From Helichrysum umbraculigerum (taxonomy: Eukaryota > Streptophyta > Magnoliopsida > Asterales > Asteraceae): 64,000 nucleotides of DNA. Numbering within the stretch: position 1 is the stretch's first letter; the number at the start of each line of letters is the position of its first letter. Shown here in pieces: positions 33,391 to 45,928 of this stretch. The translations under genes and the position numbers were made by a program. The notes beneath the pieces were generated by a model. The model did no database searches. It saw only the letters and a list, made by a program, of their open reading frames with translations, and was not told the DNA's origin. Location: the NCBI GenBank assembly GCA_949592205.1, contig CATIUR010000001.1, positions 237,354,750 to 237,418,749 on the forward strand, in the 5' to 3' direction.

Positions 33391-34778
33391 ACTGTAACGT
33401 AGTTTAAATAAAATTATTATGATACAATGTAATTTACTAAACTATTATGCATTTTTTTAATTAAACTATGATACGATTATTTATTTATTGAATAATGATG
33501 TATATTATCATGGCTCAGTTTATTTTATGTCATGACAATCAAAAATATGAATATTACATGAATGATTTTAGAAAACAATTACATTACTTACTAATTTTAT
33601 TAGATGTGAACTAACTAGTAAAAAATAAAAAAACTATTTTATTTTCCCAAGTTAATAGTGAAGGAATCTTGACTACTCTTTCCAATGTAAGCCTGACAAA
33701 TTTATATCCCTTTCACATTTCACACCATATAACCAAATCTAAATTATGTATCTAGTCCCCATATCCAGTTAGATTACAACTTAAGTTTCAATTGTTAAAA
33801 CTTAACAATATAGTGCAGTAAGTTTGGAGTACGATCCTACCGTTAAACTAATGCATGTTATAATGTAACATGAATTTAATCTCCATCACATTTATGGCAG
33901 CGAGTAGTGTTTTTGTGAAGCGTATTTGACGTCAATAATACTTCGGTGAGGTTCGGGCGTAATAATGAACGCCGATGCTACTCCGATGGTACCAACTAGT
34001 GTGATAACGGCTTAAAAATGGGCAACGGTAGGTAATCCGACTTCCTACTTCGAAACACGATTGTCATCGGCGCTGGGATATCGTAATTCGTGATTTCAGT
34101 TGCATTGTTGGAAACTGAGCAAAAAAAGGACATAAAGTTTAAGCTAAGTGTTAAAAATAATTTCGGCGACGTGCAATTATCGGTGGTGGCCAGCATCAAA
34201 GGGGGTGGTTGTGGGCCGGCGACTTGTTGATAGCAGCTAGCATGTACGATCAATGTAGGAGGAATGTGGTGAATGGAAATCAAAGGGGGAAGATATAAGT
34301 AGAATGATCAAATTACCCTTAATGAAGTGAGTTGGAAATGGTGAGGTGGCAATATCTCATTGGCTGCTCTTCCTGTCCTTGATAACAGCGATGCTTCTCT
34401 GATTCGTTTCATTTATATGAAGACTTGTTAATTAATTAATTAATTATTATATATCACTTGCACTTTTTTTACTTGTTCTGTTGAACTATGTCGATTATCT
34501 TCTTTTTCTTTTTTTTTTAAATAAGTATATGAACATGTATTCTAATACCCTACATGTTTATGTTAGAAAATGATTGTGAACATAAAAAAACTTATAAAAT
34601 TGATGTTAGTATAAATAATTAATGTTGGATAATATTGTGAAAAAAAAAACTTATATAAAATTAATGTTAGTATAAATAATTAATAATGGTCATTATCCAC
34701 TGATACTATATAATATTCACAACGAACTTTTATTTAAAATTTTTAAAAGAGCAAAAATCGGAGCTGTACATGGAAAAG
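33391..34778. other. Unassigned intergenic DNA
   Basis: AT-rich. A slightly GC-richer patch (33890-34300) has a 95-codon minus ORF with no recognised similarity; I do not call it a gene. ATTA runs occur at about 34425-34450, and a near-direct duplication of about 60 bp lies at 34575-34690 (aacttataaaattgatgttagtataaat type). Confidence 0.5.
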
Positions 34779-34788
34779 ATACAATACA

Positions 34789-35587
34789 GAGAAGAGTTCA
34801 ATTGAGACCATTTATTTTGTGTGAGAATGGGGGAACCAACCACAATATGCCATGTGTCACTTTTTTCTCTCTCATCCACGTTTTTAAAAATTAAATATCT
34901 CACAAACGACAAGTCGAAAAATCATGAAAATTGCACCATATTTTTCAGCGTTTTATCCTCTTCGATTTGCCGTCCATCAAGGCATACTTCCGACGAACTT
35001 TTTTTTTCATTTTTTTGGTCGGTTTTACATATTAGTAACACATGTGTTAGTGATTGATTATACATTTGATTTAGGGTTTAGGGTTAGGGTTTAGAGTTAG
35101 GGTTTAGCAGGGTTTAGTGTTAGGGTTTAGCAGGGTTTAGGGTTTAGTATGATTTACGGTTTAGAGTTTTATAAAGCGTTTAGGGTTTAGGGGTTAGGGT
35201 TTAGGGTTTAGGGTTGGGAGTTTGGGGTTTCGGGACGAAACCTCAAACTCCCAACCCTAAACCCTAAACCCTAACCCCTAAACCCTAACCCCTAAACCCC
35301 AAACCCTAAACCCTAAACGCAACACTGTAACACACGTGTTAGTAATGTGAAACCCACTAAAAATAATGGAAAAAAAAACTCGTCGAAAGTATGCCTTAAT
35401 GCACGGCAAATCGAAGAGGATCAAACGCTGAATCTAATGGTGCAATTTTCATAATTATTCGATTTGTCGTTTGTGAGATATTTAACTTAAGGGGTAAATG
35501 AATTTTGTATTCTCTTTATACATATGGCACCATATCATTGGTTCCTCTATTCTCACATAAATTTTTAGTCTCACTTGAACCTTACCC
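34789..35587. mobile_element. MULE-type fold-back element with telomere-like core (799 bp)
   Basis: Flanked by a perfect 10-bp target duplication ATACAATACA (34779-34788 and 35588-35597), typical of Mutator-like elements. The two arms, about 350-400 bp each, are inverted copies: e.g. aaacgacaagtcgaaaaatcatg at 34903 against the complement near 35460, and gtgtgagaatggggg at 34820 against the complement near 35555. No transposase. A related element lies at 57054-57578. Confidence 0.85.
35070..35325. repeat. Inverted interstitial telomere-like repeats
   Basis: Runs of TTTAGGG and variants (TTAGGG, TTTAGCAGGG) up to about 35225, then the complementary CCCTAAA runs from about 35255 to 35325. The centre is a hairpin (GGGTTGGGAGTTTGGGG against its complement) with the tip TTTCGGGACGAAA. 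It forms the core of the fold-back element. Confidence 0.9.
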
Positions 35588-35826
35588 ATACAATACATAC
35601 ATATAATTTCTTATTCGAATGTGAGATGCTTAAACCTTTCTAAAAAATTAAAGTCCTTGTTTTCAATTTTTATGTAAACTTTAAAGTTAACATTTACGGA
35701 TTTACCCTAGAAAAATCCGTTATAATATTATCTCTCTTGTTACTCCCTCATCTCTCTCTTTGAATACTTGTTAGCCGACCCTGAGTAAGGTTTTGCCTTT
35801 TGGTAGGTTACTGGATTCTTTCAATT

Positions 35827-36879
35827 ATGGTTCTATTTTTCTGTAACGATTCACCTGTGGAGCTTGTTGATGATGTATTAGAGCGCATACTATTATTAAA
35901 ACTGGAAGTGAATGATCTAATCCGATGCAAGAGCCTCTGTAAGTCATTGCATTCTTTTATCTCAAGTTAACCATAGTAACAATAATGATTGCAAAAGTTA
36001 TGAATTTGGAGATAGGAGGATTCTTATGTCGATTTCTAGTCGTTCTTTAAGCTTTACTTATGACTATCATAATCGTCATCTTATCGGTTCATCAAACAGA
36101 TTAGAATGCATCTATACATTAAAGGGTAAACTTATTTTAGCTAATCCAACGACTAGAGAAGTGGTAAAACTACCTCAAATTCCTAACATTAATTCTTCTA
36201 TTTGCTGGGGTTTTGGTTTTGATTTGCTAAACGATGATTACAAGGTTGTAGTAGGGTTATGAAATGTGAGAAGGTGATGCGTTTCCAAGTTTTATCGCTG
36301 AAATCGAATGTTTGGGAAGTTGTTGGAGAAGTTAAGTCTAGATTTATTATTAGAGGAGGTGTTTTATGCAATGAGGCACTTCATTGGGTTATGAATAGTA
36401 ATAATAACAAGAAATTAATTCTGTCTTTTTGTTTATCCAAAGAGGAATTTAAAGAAATCCCACAACCTGATGATGCGAGACAATGTATCGTTGATAGTAG
36501 ACTGGGAATCATCAAAGGATGTCTACGCATATTTCGAGAACGATTTTCAACTAATAACCGATGGGTGATGAAAAATTACAATGAAAAAAATTCTTGGGTC
36601 TTACTGAAAGATGATATGGAATTAGATAATGATGTTGCACACTCTTTAAAACCGCTCAAGGATTATATTATTCAAAAGAGTTCCTTCTTTAATGATAATG
36701 TCTGTTCGTACAGAACTTGGGAAGGTTCTTCTATATTTGTGAAAAGCATTGTTTCTCCTCGTGTTAATGATAAGGTGGGTTCTAAAAATGATGTTGTTTC
36801 GTGGTCCCTTCTTTTGTCATTTAGGCCTAAAAAGCAGGCCTATATATCGCTACTATGTCAATCGAATGTTGATTATTAA
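35827..36879 (+). pseudogene. F-box/FBA-domain gene, frameshifted
   Basis: ATG at 35827 opens an F-box (SPVELVDDVLERILLLK, then DLIRCKSLCKSLHSFISS) that stops after about 47 codons. Compared with its neighbours about 25-30 bases covering the end of the F-box are missing, shifting the frame. The next open part (about 35970-36262) has DRRILMSI, LANPTTREVVKLP and CWGFGFDLLNDDYKVVVG. A second shift at about 36258 leads to the last part, with LKSNVWEVVGEVK, ALHWVM, EEFKEIPQPDD and VKSIVSPRVN. The order and spacing equal the three genes downstream, so this is a broken paralogue, not an assembly of fragments. Expression as a truncated F-box peptide is possible but unsupported. Confidence 0.85.
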
Positions 36880-39349
36880 TAAAAATGGTTCACTATCACA
36901 TACTATCTCAGATGATTAACATGGGGCATTAGGCATAATATCATTTCTATACTTACTTAACATCCACAATTTTTTAAAAAGGGCCCACTTTTAATCAATA
37001 CATTAGGTGTCTGACATTGCAGTGTCAGTCTATTTTTTAGACCTAAAAATCATTTCTCTAATTACTTATGTAACATCTTATTGTCTTTTCTATAGGTGAA
37101 TTCTCTGTAACCTGAACATTAATATGAGTTTTTGATGTGGTGTGTGCAGAGGATTTTGTCGGCAGTCGTTAGTAGTTGATGTTGGATGCGTTGCTTGATT
37201 GATGGTGGTCGATTTGCGAGTGGTCGGGGTAGCAATGCTTCTGGTTGTACATTCTTCATATTATCTTAAGTATTTTGTTCTTCCATGTTATTGTTAAACT
37301 CAAATGTGAAACAACTTTTTCCTGCTTAAGAAGTCATGTACGATATCCTGTTTATTAAAACTCATCATTCATATCCCTACCTAGTATTTACATCTCTCAA
37401 CCCGAGTGAATGCTATATTTTATGTCAAAAATAATTTTTTTGTTAAATTGATCTGAAGTTCTATATCGTCTTTGTTAAGTTTTTTTTTATATGCATTTGC
37501 TTTTTCTGTACTGATTGAAGTCTGTATAATCTTTTTATTTTCCAATCTTAGTTTATTTGGGTTTATGTTATGGAACATCCATGAAAAGAACTTTATATTA
37601 TAGTTCTTAATATACAACAATATTTTTAATGTCAGTTGTATGTTGTAAACTTGATTTTGATGTTTTATTAGCTAGTTTGCAAACTTAAACCTGGTAAATT
37701 TGAGGTTTCAAGTACTTAAGATATATTCCTTATAAATATAAATGGTTTGTGAAGTCCCTACCAATTTTTGAGGGATAATGAAGTTAAACTGATTAGCAAT
37801 AGCTCGTTTGTTGGGTCTTGGGACGGGCTTGGATGTCAATAATATTCTGGTGATGTTTGGGTGTGGAGTTATTATAGGCTGTATTCAGTTTTCAGATTGA
37901 CCCAGGGATTAAGAGTAATATTTTTGCATCTTATGTACATTCGTTTATGCCCACGAACTGGTGAAGAAAATCCAGACTTATATTGTTTGTTTTGATAATA
38001 ATTGATCAACTGCTGATCAAGTGTTTGATTTAGAGCCTGATCTAGTCAAATTTGAATTAAGAATCAAAGGAAACTTGCTAAATAGTTTAGGTAAGATATA
38101 TATGAGGCAGAGCATATATTCTGCACACCGACTTAGTGGCTTATTGTAGGAAATGTGACCATTTTCACAAAGTCCTCCCCTAGAACCAACAAAGGACCGA
38201 GCTATGAGGCTCATGGCTGGCCCCAGAGTTGCTGCCTGTGGTGAATTTCATCCAAGCGTCCAACCACCCCACGAGGTTAGTCGTTTTGTGTGTGGCACTG
38301 TGGCCTTCTTTGTTCTTTACAGTCAAGGTATTCAGTGTTCTTCTATTTGGTATCCTTATGATTTATGTGTGGCACTGTGGCCTACAAATCATTTATCGTT
38401 ACTTATATGGTATTTTCATGCTATCATCTTGTTATTAAGTTGGCGATTGATCAGTAGATAAGCATGTTGTGAGGAAGAATGATATTTGCAGGAAAGCCTT
38501 ATTGGTCGAAAGTTTGTCATTTACAAAATTCATGAACCTTAATTAGCCCTTTAAAAATCTACACATTATATGCTGGCTCGGATCCGTGTTTTCACTTCTT
38601 TGATGCATCCAGTTTTCATCTAATGAAACTAAAACTACCTCCCAACTCTGTTAAATCTGTGGTTCTGAGGCCCTGGCCTGTACATGTCTTATACGAGTTT
38701 AAGGGCTGGAATGCCTGAAAGACTGAGCATCATTTCTAATAGTACCCGTATTAATGGACTCATTAAGGGAACAGTTATGAGATCAAGAAGGCTAGTCATC
38801 AACAATGATTTCAATCATTGTAACAGAGTAGTCAACGATATTGACTTGTTTGAGTTTGAGATTTCAATCTGGAGAAATTTGATGTATGCAATTACAAAAA
38901 AAGAAGTGCTTCTCTAACATGGCTATTTCTTGATTTTCAAATTTAGGACACTCTATGGTTACATATATTGCATCCATTTTTGATATATGTTGTGAATTAA
39001 ACGCAGAAATATTACAGCTCACGGGTAAAAGTAGTATGGGGATTCCAGTTAATCTTGTAAATAACACTTGAATTTAGGATAAACTGTTTTATTGGAGTAT
39101 AAAGCATATCTGGCAGGTTAATAAATTTGTGAGAGTAGTCGCTGTAAAAGAAATCTCTCTATCAGGTAAAAGTGCTTGCTATAAATTCCTTGGGATCATG
39201 TTTTGTATTAAATGAGGGCTAATTAGAAATTACTAGAGCCCCTAGTAAATATAACATATAGATATAGTTTTTCAATTAGAGGCGTTCGTCCCCACTCACT
39301 TTCCCTTTTGCGTTGCTAGCCCTAGGGTTGTTGCCGGCCCTAGGGTCTA
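36880..39349. other. Intergenic DNA, upstream part of a duplicated segment
   Basis: No supported gene. From about 37620 it is similar to 50560-52299: shared stretches include ttgtaaacttgattttgatg at 37645, the tgatcaactgctgatcaagtgtttgat block at 38003, the acaaatcatt/gtggcactgtgg region, and the promoter-proximal aaaagaaatctctctatcaggtaaaagtgct at 39147. This upstream DNA was copied together with the F-box gene. Confidence 0.75.
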
Positions 39350-40372
39350 ATGAAAGATCTTCTCAAGGATATCGTTCAGCAGATACTGGTAAATTTGGAT
39401 GTAAAGGATCTAATCCGTTGCAAGAGAGTGTGTAAGTCGTGGCAATCTTTAATTTCCAGTCCTAGTTTTGTTAAATCCCATCTGAATCATACTTACAACA
39501 TTGATCGTAAAAATAAGGAAATCAGCGATCGGAGGATCGTAAAGGCCAGTTTATCTATTTGCTATAAACTTTTTCCATGTTTTAGCGCTGCACAATTTTT
39601 TGATTTTCACCGTTTTAATATTCTTGGTTCTTCCAATGGCTTGGTATTTATCTCTACTTTCAATGATGAATTATTCGTAATCAATCCCTTGACTAGAGAA
39701 GTTAAAGAGCTGAAAAAGCCCGAATTTCGTAACATGAGTAAGCCATTTAGTTGGGGTTTTGGATATGATTCATCTACGGATGATTACAAAGTTGTTGCTG
39801 GGTGCAGGGAAGGTAAGGATCATACATGTATTCAAATATTGACTTTGAAATCAAATGTTTGGAATGTTGTCAGAAAAACGAAGCATAAATGTAGTAGTGG
39901 TTATGGTGTGTTATGCAATGGGGCACTCCACTGGTTTATGCGTTATGATCCACTTCAAAAGAAGAGAGTGATTCTTTCTTTTGATTTATGCAAAGAGGAA
40001 TTTACAGAAATTCCCCAACCTGATGGTATGTGCTTACAGTTCTCGGGTGATCATAAACTGGGTGTTATGGAAGAATGTCTATGCGTATATGATAGCGAGA
40101 ACATATGGATAATGAAGAATTACAATGTAAAAGAGTCTTGGGAATTGGTGGACTATGATTCAGAGATAAAGTATGATGCTATACATTGTTTAAGACAACT
40201 GAAGTATGAAATTCCTCATGTGTGGTCTTTCTCATGTGATGATAAATGGTTATGCAGTAGTCGGGAGTTTATTCATCACCCTACATTTGTCCAGAGCCTT
40301 GTTTCTCCACATGTGAATAGCAGACTGAACAGAAATGAAGAGGAAGAGGCAACAAGTAATAAAGAAGGTTAA
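39350..40372 (+). CDS. F-box protein with FBA-type interaction domain
   Basis: Predicted substrate receptor of an SCF (SKP1-cullin-F-box) ubiquitin ligase. The 340-residue ORF starts at ATG 39350, with the same context as the paralogue at 52300. The F-box is residues 1-45 (DIVQQILVNLDVKDLIRCKRVCKSWQSLISS). The FBA_1-like domain spans about 80-300 with INPLTREVKEL, WGFGYDSSTDDYKVVAG, LKSNVWNVV, GVLCNGALHWFM and EEFTEIPQPDG. The end differs from its paralogues: the frame stops at TAA 40370-40372, while a conserved second exon lies at 40976. Splicing from the donor after 40367 would give only two different final residues; a donor after 40411 would leave exon 2 untranslated. The target protein is unknown. 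Confidence 0.9.
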   Translation: MKDLLKDIVQQILVNLDVKDLIRCKRVCKSWQSLISSPSFVKSHLNHTYNIDRKNKEISDRRIVKASLSICYKLFPCFSAAQFFDFHRFNILGSSNGLVFISTFNDELFVINPLTREVKELKKPEFRNMSKPFSWGFGYDSSTDDYKVVAGCREGKDHTCIQILTLKSNVWNVVRKTKHKCSSGYGVLCNGALHWFMRYDPLQKKRVILSFDLCKEEFTEIPQPDGMCLQFSGDHKLGVMEECLCVYDSENIWIMKNYNVKESWELVDYDSEIKYDAIHCLRQLKYEIPHVWSFSCDDKWLCSSREFIHHPTFVQSLVSPHVNSRLNRNEEEEATSNKEG

Positions 40373-40975
40373 GTCACAATTAAGGAGGTCTGAGTTCTTA
40401 AATTTCACAAGGTTATTTCTTTTATCACATAATAATATTTATATTATAGGGGTTTCTTCTGATTTCTTGATCAATGTTCTTGATGATTGCTCTAAATGTA
40501 TTCATTAAAATATTGGGCATGCTTTATATTAATTCATGTATTATTAGTAACATGTGACCGTAAAGTTGGATTGAAGGGTGTATCTTATTAGTCCATATAT
40601 AGTCTATTATGATCTTGTGCATATTACAACTTGTTTAGTATTCTGATTAAATTTACATGCTTAAGTTCTAGTCTATATGCTATTCTAACAATCAAATTGT
40701 ATATGATGGTAATAGTCCATTTTCTGTTCTCGCAATCAATGCTTGTATGATTGTAACTTCTGCTTTGGCTTCATATATCAATATAGAATCGTTTTGCATC
40801 CTCATTTTTAAATTTAACAGAAAGAAAAGCTTCTTAGTAGATTCATAAATATTATTGCTGTTGTTGTGATTTATATTTTGGTTCAATTCTCTTCTTGATT
40901 TTTCCTATGGTTGTAATTAGTTTATTGTTTATTCTGTGCTTCTTACCTAATATTTGGCCTTCATTCACTTGACAG

Positions 40976-41026
40976 TCGATTAAAGAAGATCCTTCGCTTC
41001 CTGCAGGACCGAGTGTTGCAGTTTGA
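40976..41026 (+). other. Second exon of the F-box gene at 39350, probably untranslated or lost tail
   Basis: Follows the acceptor CACTTGACAG at 40975. In one frame it codes SIKEDPSLPAGPSVAV then TGA, clearly related to the tails of the paralogues at 54980 and 59970. Because the upstream exon now stops at 40372, the tail is probably no longer translated. Downstream similarity to the paralogue continues (aagatgaca, tgtgtaacttatgtgtgctgaatctc) as 3' UTR. Confidence 0.6.
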
Positions 41027-41583
41027 CGCTCTTGAATCAGTTAAGATGACAGGGCATTGATGTATGAACTTTGTTTGTTCTTTAGGACTCTGCTTTAAAA
41101 ATACATGCTTATGTTATGGTAGGGATTTATCTTCCAGTTGCTTTTAGTATCTTGTGTTTGATGGTTTTGTGTAACTTATGTGTGCTGAATCTCATAACTT
41201 GTGTTGGACAGTTTGGAAATATGTTTTAAACATATACTTTGTTTTGATAGAATATGGGTTATGATTTGTTTCAGAAAATGTCTTGACTTTTGATGAGCAT
41301 GAGTTGACTTTCAATGGGAAATTTAGAACCGCTTGTGCAAAGTTCTTACAGATGCATGCCTCTGTTTGTACTTTAAATCGATATGCTTAATTAAATTATC
41401 TTATCACAAGTGGGTGGCCTAAATCTTGTTATGCATATGAACAAAAACGCTATTTATAAGGCGCATAGCTGCTCATCATTAGTGTTTTTACTTTTAAACA
41501 AGGATAGCAATAGCAATGAGAGAGTTCTCATAAGTGCACATTCTTCTATTCTGATTATTTTCCCCTTCATTCATCATTCTAAT

Positions 41584-41772
41584 CAGGGGCGGAGCCAGAA
41601 AGGGGCAGTGGGGGCAGCTGCCCCCTTAGAAATCAAAAATTATCGAAAAAAATAATTTTTTTAAAGTAATTAGTGATTGTTTAAGATTTTGACCCCACTA
41701 ATGTGATAGAAAGAAAAATAAAGAAAATCTGCCCCCCTTGGCCCCTTCTAAAATTTCCTAGCTCCGCTCCTG
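41584..41772. mobile_element. hAT-type MITE (189 bp)
   Basis: Terminal inverted repeats CAGGGGCGGAGCCAG and its near complement TAGCTCCGCTCCTG, with an exact 8-bp target duplication ATTCTAAT (41576-41583 and 41773-41780), the hAT signature. Subterminal GGGGGCAGCTGCCCCC palindrome at 41611-41627. No coding capacity. Confidence 0.88.
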
Positions 41773-42175
41773 ATTCTAATTGCCCTGTTGTGTATTTTTC
41801 TACTTTTAGTTCTTGGTTATGTTATGTTGATTTTTTTTACAAGCCTATGGTGGTTAATATTTCTTGTAGTGGTTATATTTTTTGTTGTACACATTCGTTT
41901 TTTTTTTAATTGTTTTTTTATCATTAACATTTACGAGAATACAATATTTGTGCGCAAATAACTTAGCTCCACCATGTCATCTCTGTTTTTTAGGCACTGA
42001 GCGAAAGAATATTAATTGCCAAAATGAAGCTCAATAATAAAATACTAAACTATAGGTTATGTAATGTCGTATGAAGATTAAATCAAATTTTGTACGGCTT
42101 AATAACTTTGACACAATCGTGTTCAATGTTGTGTTCTTCTCTATTTTGTAATTAAAAGATCAACTTAAACATCAA

Positions 42176-45100
42176 TCTATACTATATACTAAAGGGTAAA
42201 TGCAGCTGATGTCATGCTGCTGACATGGCCCAATGTAAAGCTGAGATTCTGCTGATGTGGACACTCTCAAAAGCAAGAAATTGTGTGGTAATTTAGAGTT
42301 TTTTTTTTAATATCTACAAAATATCTACAAAATATGCACACCTCTCTACCTAAAACCAGCCCAATCATTTTATTAGCTTTATTGAATGGGTTTATATTTT
42401 TTTATACATATTTTCTAGGCATTTTGCTTGCCATGGAAAATAGAGAAGGTTTGAGTATAAAAATGGAGAAAGTATCTGTGATTCCACAAAATATGTATGG
42501 TTCAATAACCATGCTCTGTCTTGAAATTAGCTTCTCACGCCTCTACTTCATTGGCGGTACAACTATCAAGAATTCAAAATTATGCTTATTAAAATTACCT
42601 TTTCAATGCTGTTCTCCTTCTCCATCTCAATCACTCTCCATTTTTTTCACAATATCTCTTCATCTTTTTTTCTCACTTCATCACAGATTTCTAGAGTTAA
42701 ATCAAAATAATTTAGATTTAAGGGTTTCTATTGGTGTTATTTGATAATTTCATTCAGGGTTGTGATATCACCTTTATAAAAACCCTAACATATGCTTTGC
42801 TATCTAAACATCCTCCTCCATTTTTCTCAGTTTCTCCATCTTTTTGTGGGCTTCTTCACGACATTGCAGAGCTAGACACTATAAGAGATTCATGGAAGTT
42901 GAAAGTACGTGTTGTTCGATTGTGGAAGACAACTTTTAGGGTTTTTAATTTCATCATATTCTCCTTTAATGAAGGTCAGTATTTCAGATTGATACCCTTT
43001 TTGTATTTTGTAAATATTGAGATTCTTTTTGTATTTTCTTTAATTTCAAGTTCAGATTTTTTGTGTGGATGATTTTTTCCTCGGTTCATAATCAGGAATT
43101 TGGATACCAAAATACAAGAGAACATACGCCCTCCTTCATCAAAAAGGCATCTCTGTCTGTTGAAAATGTGGCTACAAAAAGGCTCTCCTTCATCAAAAAT
43201 CTCTATGTCTGTGAGGATGTGTTTGGCATTCAATGTGTTTTGTTGCTTGACTAAATCATAATATAGATTATATTTCATATACTTTTTTATATTGGTTATA
43301 TGCAGGTGCAGAAAGTAAGTTACATGTAAATGATGATTATGCAGTGCATGAATGGTGTTTGATGAAATGCCTGAGACAAATGAAGTAGCTGGTATGATTT
43401 CTTTTACACATGTTTTCATTTCAAGATTATTGATTTTTGATTTATAATAAGTTTTCTATAATTTCACTATCAACTTTGAATGAGAGACTGAGAGTCAACA
43501 TGACTTTATTTGTTGTAAATCACCAGTTAGCTTCGATAAATGCTAGATATATGTGCTAAGGACTTTGATGATTTGGTATCTTAATCAATTACGGAGTATA
43601 TGAGATGGCTTTGTATTTTGTGGTTATTATGTAATTCTTTTACTGGTATAATATTAATAAGTGTTGTGATGATAATGATGCAGGAATGGACACACATATG
43701 TTGGAGAGTATTTCACAGACGAATTGCATGGTTTTGGTGTATACTGTTTTGCAAGACGTTGATATGAGGGTGCTTGACATGAATGAAAGAATGCAAGGAT
43801 TTGGTTTGTATACATTCAGAAATGGAGACACTCAATCCGGTAAAACTGGATTCTTGGAGTTTCAACCTCTCAAAATGCATTTCTTACATCATCTTCTTCT
43901 ACTTCAGTTTGTCCTGCCAAAGTTCTTAAAGCAGTTTAGGTACTATTTATTTGAATTGTTTTACATACTTTGCTGATAAGTGTGTATTATTGAATGTGTC
44001 AAAGTTTCTTTACATAGATTAATTTGTACAAGACTTTTAATACTAATTATAATTATGAAAAAGGAAGTAGTACTTATATTTATATAATGTGAAACGTAGA
44101 GAAATAACTTCTCAACTTAGGATTATAAAATTAAAATAAAATAAAAAATCCACTAGACATGGCTTCATTGGCTGAGATGAATGACCCCCTTCAAATATTT
44201 ACATAGTTTTAAATAGACCTTAGGCCTTTGTGCAATGACCGGAGAGGGCTAATATTTAAGAGGAATAAGCATTTCTATGGTGGTCGTGGATTAATCATAT
44301 TCAATTCAACAAGTTTTAATGACTTTTTTTTTCTTTGCAGCTACTTACTGATGGTGGAGCCTGACATAGTGGTTTGGGTTCATTATTTTTCATACTACGT
44401 GTCTCCTTTATGGTTGTTTGTAAGGATACTGAATTGTAGTAGTTTAGTGAGGTATATAGACTGTATAGGTACATGAGATGCTTAGCACCATCTTTGCGTG
44501 ATACAGGCTCTTAGTTGTTAAACTTATAATCAACTGTACAAATATCAATATACACCTAGCAAATGTATGCGTCTTTATCCTTTCATCAAAATGAATTTAG
44601 GTTTTTCAAATTTATAGCCAATTTGCATATGCCCAAGAGAAGCTAGATTATAATGAGTTTGAGCTTTGTAATGGGTTTTACTTAATGCCTTTTTATTTCA
44701 CCTCTATAAAAGTAGCATTGAATTTGTCTTTATTAAAACCGGGCTTTTTAATCCCAATTTTTCTATATCAAGATTTTTGAGGAACAATATGTTTTAGAGA
44801 TGAAGATGATGATCGAAACCATGATCTACAGAAGTTTAAGGTACCTTTCATGTATCTCTCTTGGTTCTAAACTTATTCTTTTTCATCTGTTTTTTTTCTT
44901 TTTTGAGTTCAGAATCTTGGGTCTGATTTTGGTCAGGTTAAAATATTCATATATAAATTGACTAAAAAAGGAGTACCATAGCTTATCCTTTGTATTTTCT
45001 CTTTATGACACGAATTTGTCAAATGCCACAAGAGTAGTGTTGATGTGGCTGGCTTCTTCTATGCAAAGGTAAGGCTGCTACTTATGAGTTTAAATGTACC

Positions 45101-45928
45101 TTGGTAAGTGACTGATACAGATAAGTATTATTTATAGATTCCTTCTTCTAAAGGTGGCAAAATGAGCGGGTTGCTTGATCCAAGATTATTGTTTATAGTA
45201 TCCTTTAAATGTACCTTGTGTATGTTTAAATCCATCAATCATAGGATTTGAGTTTGTTGTCATTGTCAATTTGGTTACTTAAATGGTTTATTATGGTTAC
45301 AATGGTTTGGGAGTTTGATGGAATAGTCTACACAGTAGGAAGAAGTAAAGAAGGTGTAGCTGTTGAAGACTTGAAATTTGATCCGGTGGTTAGGAATATG
45401 AGGTTTGAATTTTAGTACATATGGTTTCTGAGACATGATATATTCTACTGGATTAGAGGTTTATCAATGGTGGAATTGGTTTGGAACTTTAGAAAAACGA
45501 AAGCTGTTTATTTATATCTCAGGGTGGTTGACTTCTTGGAATTAAAATTGTTGTCACTACTTTGTCATATTGAATTTATTTGGGTATCAATTTTTATTGT
45601 GGCTACTGTTATTTCTATCATTTTAATATAATTTGGTGTTCAAAAATTGGAACAGGTTTGGGAATTAAGTGGAACTGTGGAAGGTTACATAGGGTCAAAC
45701 TAAACAGAATTGTGACCCATGTTACTCAAAGTGGTCAAAACTGAACGGCATTGTGTATTGAGATTATTGTCATGCTTTGAAAAAAAATTGGGATGAGTAG
45801 ACATAATAATGATAATAATAATAACAACAATAAGTTAAAATTTATTTAATGCATTATAGTTATAGTTATTCTCAAATATTTGATAATTTTTTTCGTCAAA
45901 CCCGTGTAATCACGGGTCCATAAGCTAG
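42176..45928 (+). mobile_element. Helitron with captured gene fragment (3753 bp)
   Basis: Starts TCTATACTATATACTAAAGGG after host A (42175). Ends with the hairpin CCCGTGTAATCACGGG (45901-45916), eight bases, CTAG (45925-45928), then host T. Both ends match Helitron rules (5' TC, 3' CTRR, A/T insertion site, no target duplication). No Rep/helicase. Exons of a MORN-repeat gene in the same orientation lie inside at 43682-43936, and several other intron-like and exon-like stretches of unknown origin are present. It sits in the 3' flank of the F-box gene at 39350. Confidence 0.8.
43682..43936 (+). pseudogene. Captured MORN-repeat protein exon, frameshifted
   Basis: Begins after an acceptor-like GATGATGCAG. 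In one frame it reads NGHTYVGEYFTDELHGFGVYCFA, two MORN repeats of the plant MORN-motif family, then stops appear. A second frame gives QGFGLYTFRNGDTQSGKT, the next repeat, and a third gives GVSTSQNAFLTSSSSTS and CPAKVLKAV, the family's post-repeat region. Read together they are one exon disrupted by at least two small indels. MORN repeats bind phospholipids or act as scaffolds in the parent protein; here the fragment is certainly not functional as such. The match is from memory of the plant family. Confidence 0.78.

Noticed and set aside
34789..35587. Telomere-like repeats considered as a chromosome end or fusion point
   Set aside because: They are short and degenerate and lie entirely inside an element with perfect 10-bp TSDs, so a chromosome fusion is not needed.
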